Assembly: GCA_963070105.1 (NCBI GenBank)
Contig: OY718808.1
Coordinates: forward strand, 10,100,898-10,164,897
Length of the DNA: 64,000 nt
Reading direction: 5' to 3'
Source of the DNA: Litomosoides sigmodontis
Taxonomy: Eukaryota > Nematoda > Chromadorea > Rhabditida > Onchocercidae
Shown piece after piece: positions 62,001 to 64,000 of this stretch. The notes below the pieces were generated by a model. That model was not told the DNA's origin. It did not search any database and was given only the letters and a program-made list of their open reading frames with translations. Numbering within the stretch: the first letter of the stretch is position 1; each line of letters opens with the position of its first letter. The position numbers and the translations under genes were made by a program.

Positions 62001-63002
62001 TTTCGCACTTTCATGCTAATATCACGGAAAACGAGTGCTTGCGACAAAACGCAGTAACGGACAATGTTACGGCGCATTTTCCGTGATCTTTCATCATCAC
62101 CACGTACATATGCTGCTGTCATCAACGCTATACTAGAAATACCGTCCAAATGTAATTCAATTCTTCCTTTCAATGAAAAAATATGCAAATATATTTTGAT
62201 GTTGAACGTTAGCAAAAAATGTGGCAAATCATAAATGAAGAAAAAAAGAATACGCCGAACTTATCAATATATCCAATATTGTTAAAAAATTTTCTCCATC
62301 GGTTCAGAACAGATGTAACAAAAAATCCAAGCATGAAATCAAGCGGTATTAGATTCAATTTGTCATCCAACAAATGAGCAATCCTTTCGAAATCTCTACA
62401 AAGTCTTATCGTTGAAATTAAAACTGGATTTCTAGGAACGAACAATAGCTTTATTTTTTTAAATACTCTCACGTGCAATATAACCGCACGTGTCTCGTCC
62501 TACTACCGCAAACTCATAGAGTTCAAGTTATTGTGACGCATTTTACATAAGTAAACCAAGAATACGTTATTCTTCTTCCCAAAAATTTTACTCACATTCG
62601 ATTCGATTCAATCAAGTTGGAATTACTGTGGCAATGAGTTTTTAATTTCAAGAATAGAAAAAAGCGAATATCGAGCATTGAAAAAGCTTTAACTTTATTG
62701 GCTTTGATTTAGCATCTAAGGAACTGCTACAGTCAGGTTTGAGTTCAAGGCTTTTTTCTAAATACAAAATTTTCCTCAACATCTTTGAAACATGCATAGA
62801 AATAACATAATCGAGAATCATGCCTGGTTTGTCGAGGCGATAACATTTTGCGATAAATAATACCAATAGTGAAATAAAGTAATAACCAAATGACAAGCTC
62901 AAAGGTGACCGATTTCCAAACACTTCCACGCCATCGAAATAACAATTTGAACAATGTCCATGGTCGTGATGTTGACACAGCCAAGTTGTAGTTTACTGTC
63001 AT
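59065..63002 (-). CDS. Bestrophin anion channel
   Basis: Ten exons keep phase and give 532 aa: 62824-63002, 62261-62404, 61966-62162, 61388-61542, 61039-61206, 60517-60660, 60005-60159, 59633-59734, 59424-59524, 59065-59318. Bestrophins are pentameric, Ca2+-activated chloride channels of the plasma or internal membranes. Conserved marks: N-terminal [11 protein letters not shown] (needed at the conserved M-T-V start), the RWRGSVWK segment before helix 1, the neck IPLDFMLGF (79-87), [30 protein letters not shown], and the Ca2+-sensing [11 protein letters not shown] (309-319). The tail after about 330 is Ser/Glu-rich and divergent, as is usual. Two introns (after 62824 and after 59424) begin with GC rather than GT; no GT alternative keeps the frame. 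The neck has Asp82 where human BEST1 has Ser79. Confidence 0.95.
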
Positions 63003-64000
63003 CCTTTAAGCGGATCAAATATTCTTTCGAAACTGCTTCTCAAAAATTTCTTTTCCGTTTAATTCAAATTTGTCAGTTGTAGATTTTTGAATGGTTCATC
63101 GTATAAGTATGAGCTGAAGTGTAATTTCGATTATGCGAGAAAGGACTTGGAAGTTGTTGCTGTTGTAGAAAATGAAGCAAGCGGACGATGGACCTCTGAA
63201 ATCGGTGGCCGAATTAAACGAACAGAAGGAAGACGATTATAATGCTCGTCGACTAAAATGCACCGATGAATTATAAACTTTAGCGCACGTATAGACATTA
63301 AAGTAAAAAGAAACAGCAAAACCACGGAGCAAGGGAGGGAGAGAGAGAGAGAAAGAGAGAGAGACTTGAGTAGCAAAAGTGATAATGGCTTAGTACGTGA
63401 CAACACCTAATAGAGTGAAGGTTTTAAGCAGGAGAGGTGGAACACCAAAATGTGAGGGAATATTTGCAGTGATAGCGAGGTAAAAGCGAGCCTACAAAAC
63501 GTTAACGATTAAAAGTTTTAAGCAAGTCCTGCCGACCACTGGCTCCTTTCATTCCAAACAAGAGTTGCTAAGTTCCTCCTACTCAACAAAATTAGGTGTG
63601 TGTGTGTGTGTGTAAAAAGTTGCAAATGTTGAATTTTGTCAACAAATTTTATTCTTGTCTGTTAGATGTTTGAGTTAAAGCAATTTTCAGAGTTGAGTGA
63701 ATTTCATTTTGGCTCGCAATAATTTTTCTGACAAATGGATTAGCCCTTCTCTAATTAGTTGAGAGTAAGTTGCGAAATAGAAAAATTTCTTTCGGGAAAA
63801 GTGTCGAGAAGTAATTGGGCTTCGACCCAATTTTGCTGATCAATGCACGTCTCTTTGCTCCTACAAAAGCATTATTTATTCATAAGATTTGAAGGAGACA
63901 AATCCTTTTCATTTCAATGCATAAAGTAGTGCAGCAACAACTGCTGAAGCAGTAATATAACACAATTTATAACAAGAGCACGACGAGTCTTTTGGCGAAA
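63003..64000. other. Upstream flank of bestrophin, no gene seen
   Basis: This holds a GA-rich run (63331-63364) and a short GT run (about 63597-63612). The open frame crossing the GA run encodes only repeated Leu-Ser and is not a gene. Confidence 0.5.

Noticed and set aside
63131..63406. Leu-Ser-rich frame resembling a signal peptide
   Set aside because: It comes from a GA/CT simple repeat; no splice or domain support.

Overview
The window looks like nuclear DNA of a small invertebrate, most likely a nematode and perhaps one of the Trichinella/Trichuris (clade I) group. Genes are split into many short exons by introns of about 50-800 bp that mostly end in a T-rich tract plus TTTCAG or TTGCAG. 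The DNA is AT-rich and full of simple repeats. There are no operons, Shine-Dalgarno sites or IS elements. The gene content (cystatin-cathepsin F protease, multi-Kazal inhibitor, Ly-6-like peptide, bestrophin) fits a nematode; the species is inference.

Exon models were built by hand: splice dinucleotides were located, reading phase was carried across every junction, and the protein was compared from memory with known families. Five genes were resolved end to end with consistent phases and are firmly recognised, all on the minus strand. They are MMS19 (8182-15257, 22 exons, about 972 aa), a cystatin-containing cathepsin F (30848-34963, 11 exons, 549 aa), an SLC25-type mitochondrial carrier (49000-51700, 7 exons, 306 aa), DESI2 (53957-56014, 6 exons, 297 aa) and bestrophin (59065-63002, 10 exons, 532 aa). 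A sixth minus-strand gene encodes a secreted protein with 12-13 Kazal-type domains (about 37700-43351). A tRNA-Leu(AAG) lies at 48326-48407.

Less certain models are a plus-strand coiled-coil protein (21665-22663), a plus-strand three-exon gene (23577-25056), a multi-exon minus gene with no recognised family (26438-29104), a Ly-6-like secreted peptide (16935-17563), and several possible exons near 1-1600, 5813-6584, 16263-16848 and 44274-44397.

Layout: 1-8 kb has a truncated minus-strand gene at the left edge and only weak coding signals; 8-15 kb is MMS19; 16-17.6 kb holds two small genes; 17.7-18.8 kb is a 1.1-kb, almost perfect (TTA)n array; 19-21.6 kb has no visible gene; 21.6-29 kb has three unidentified genes; 30.8-43.4 kb has the protease and the multi-Kazal gene; 43.4-48.3 kb is mostly non-coding with a perfect 17-bp-arm hairpin; 48.3-63 kb has the tRNA, carrier, DESI2 and bestrophin. 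The genes do not form an obvious pathway. The nearest functional pairing is the cathepsin F and the Kazal gene, both secreted and both on the proteolysis axis, although Kazal domains classically inhibit serine rather than cysteine proteases.

Most notable observations: the length and purity of the (TTA)n array; two GC-AG introns in bestrophin plus an Asp in its pore neck; a C-terminal extension with a predicted membrane segment on DESI2; and a last Kazal exon that can only be joined through a non-AG (TG) acceptor.
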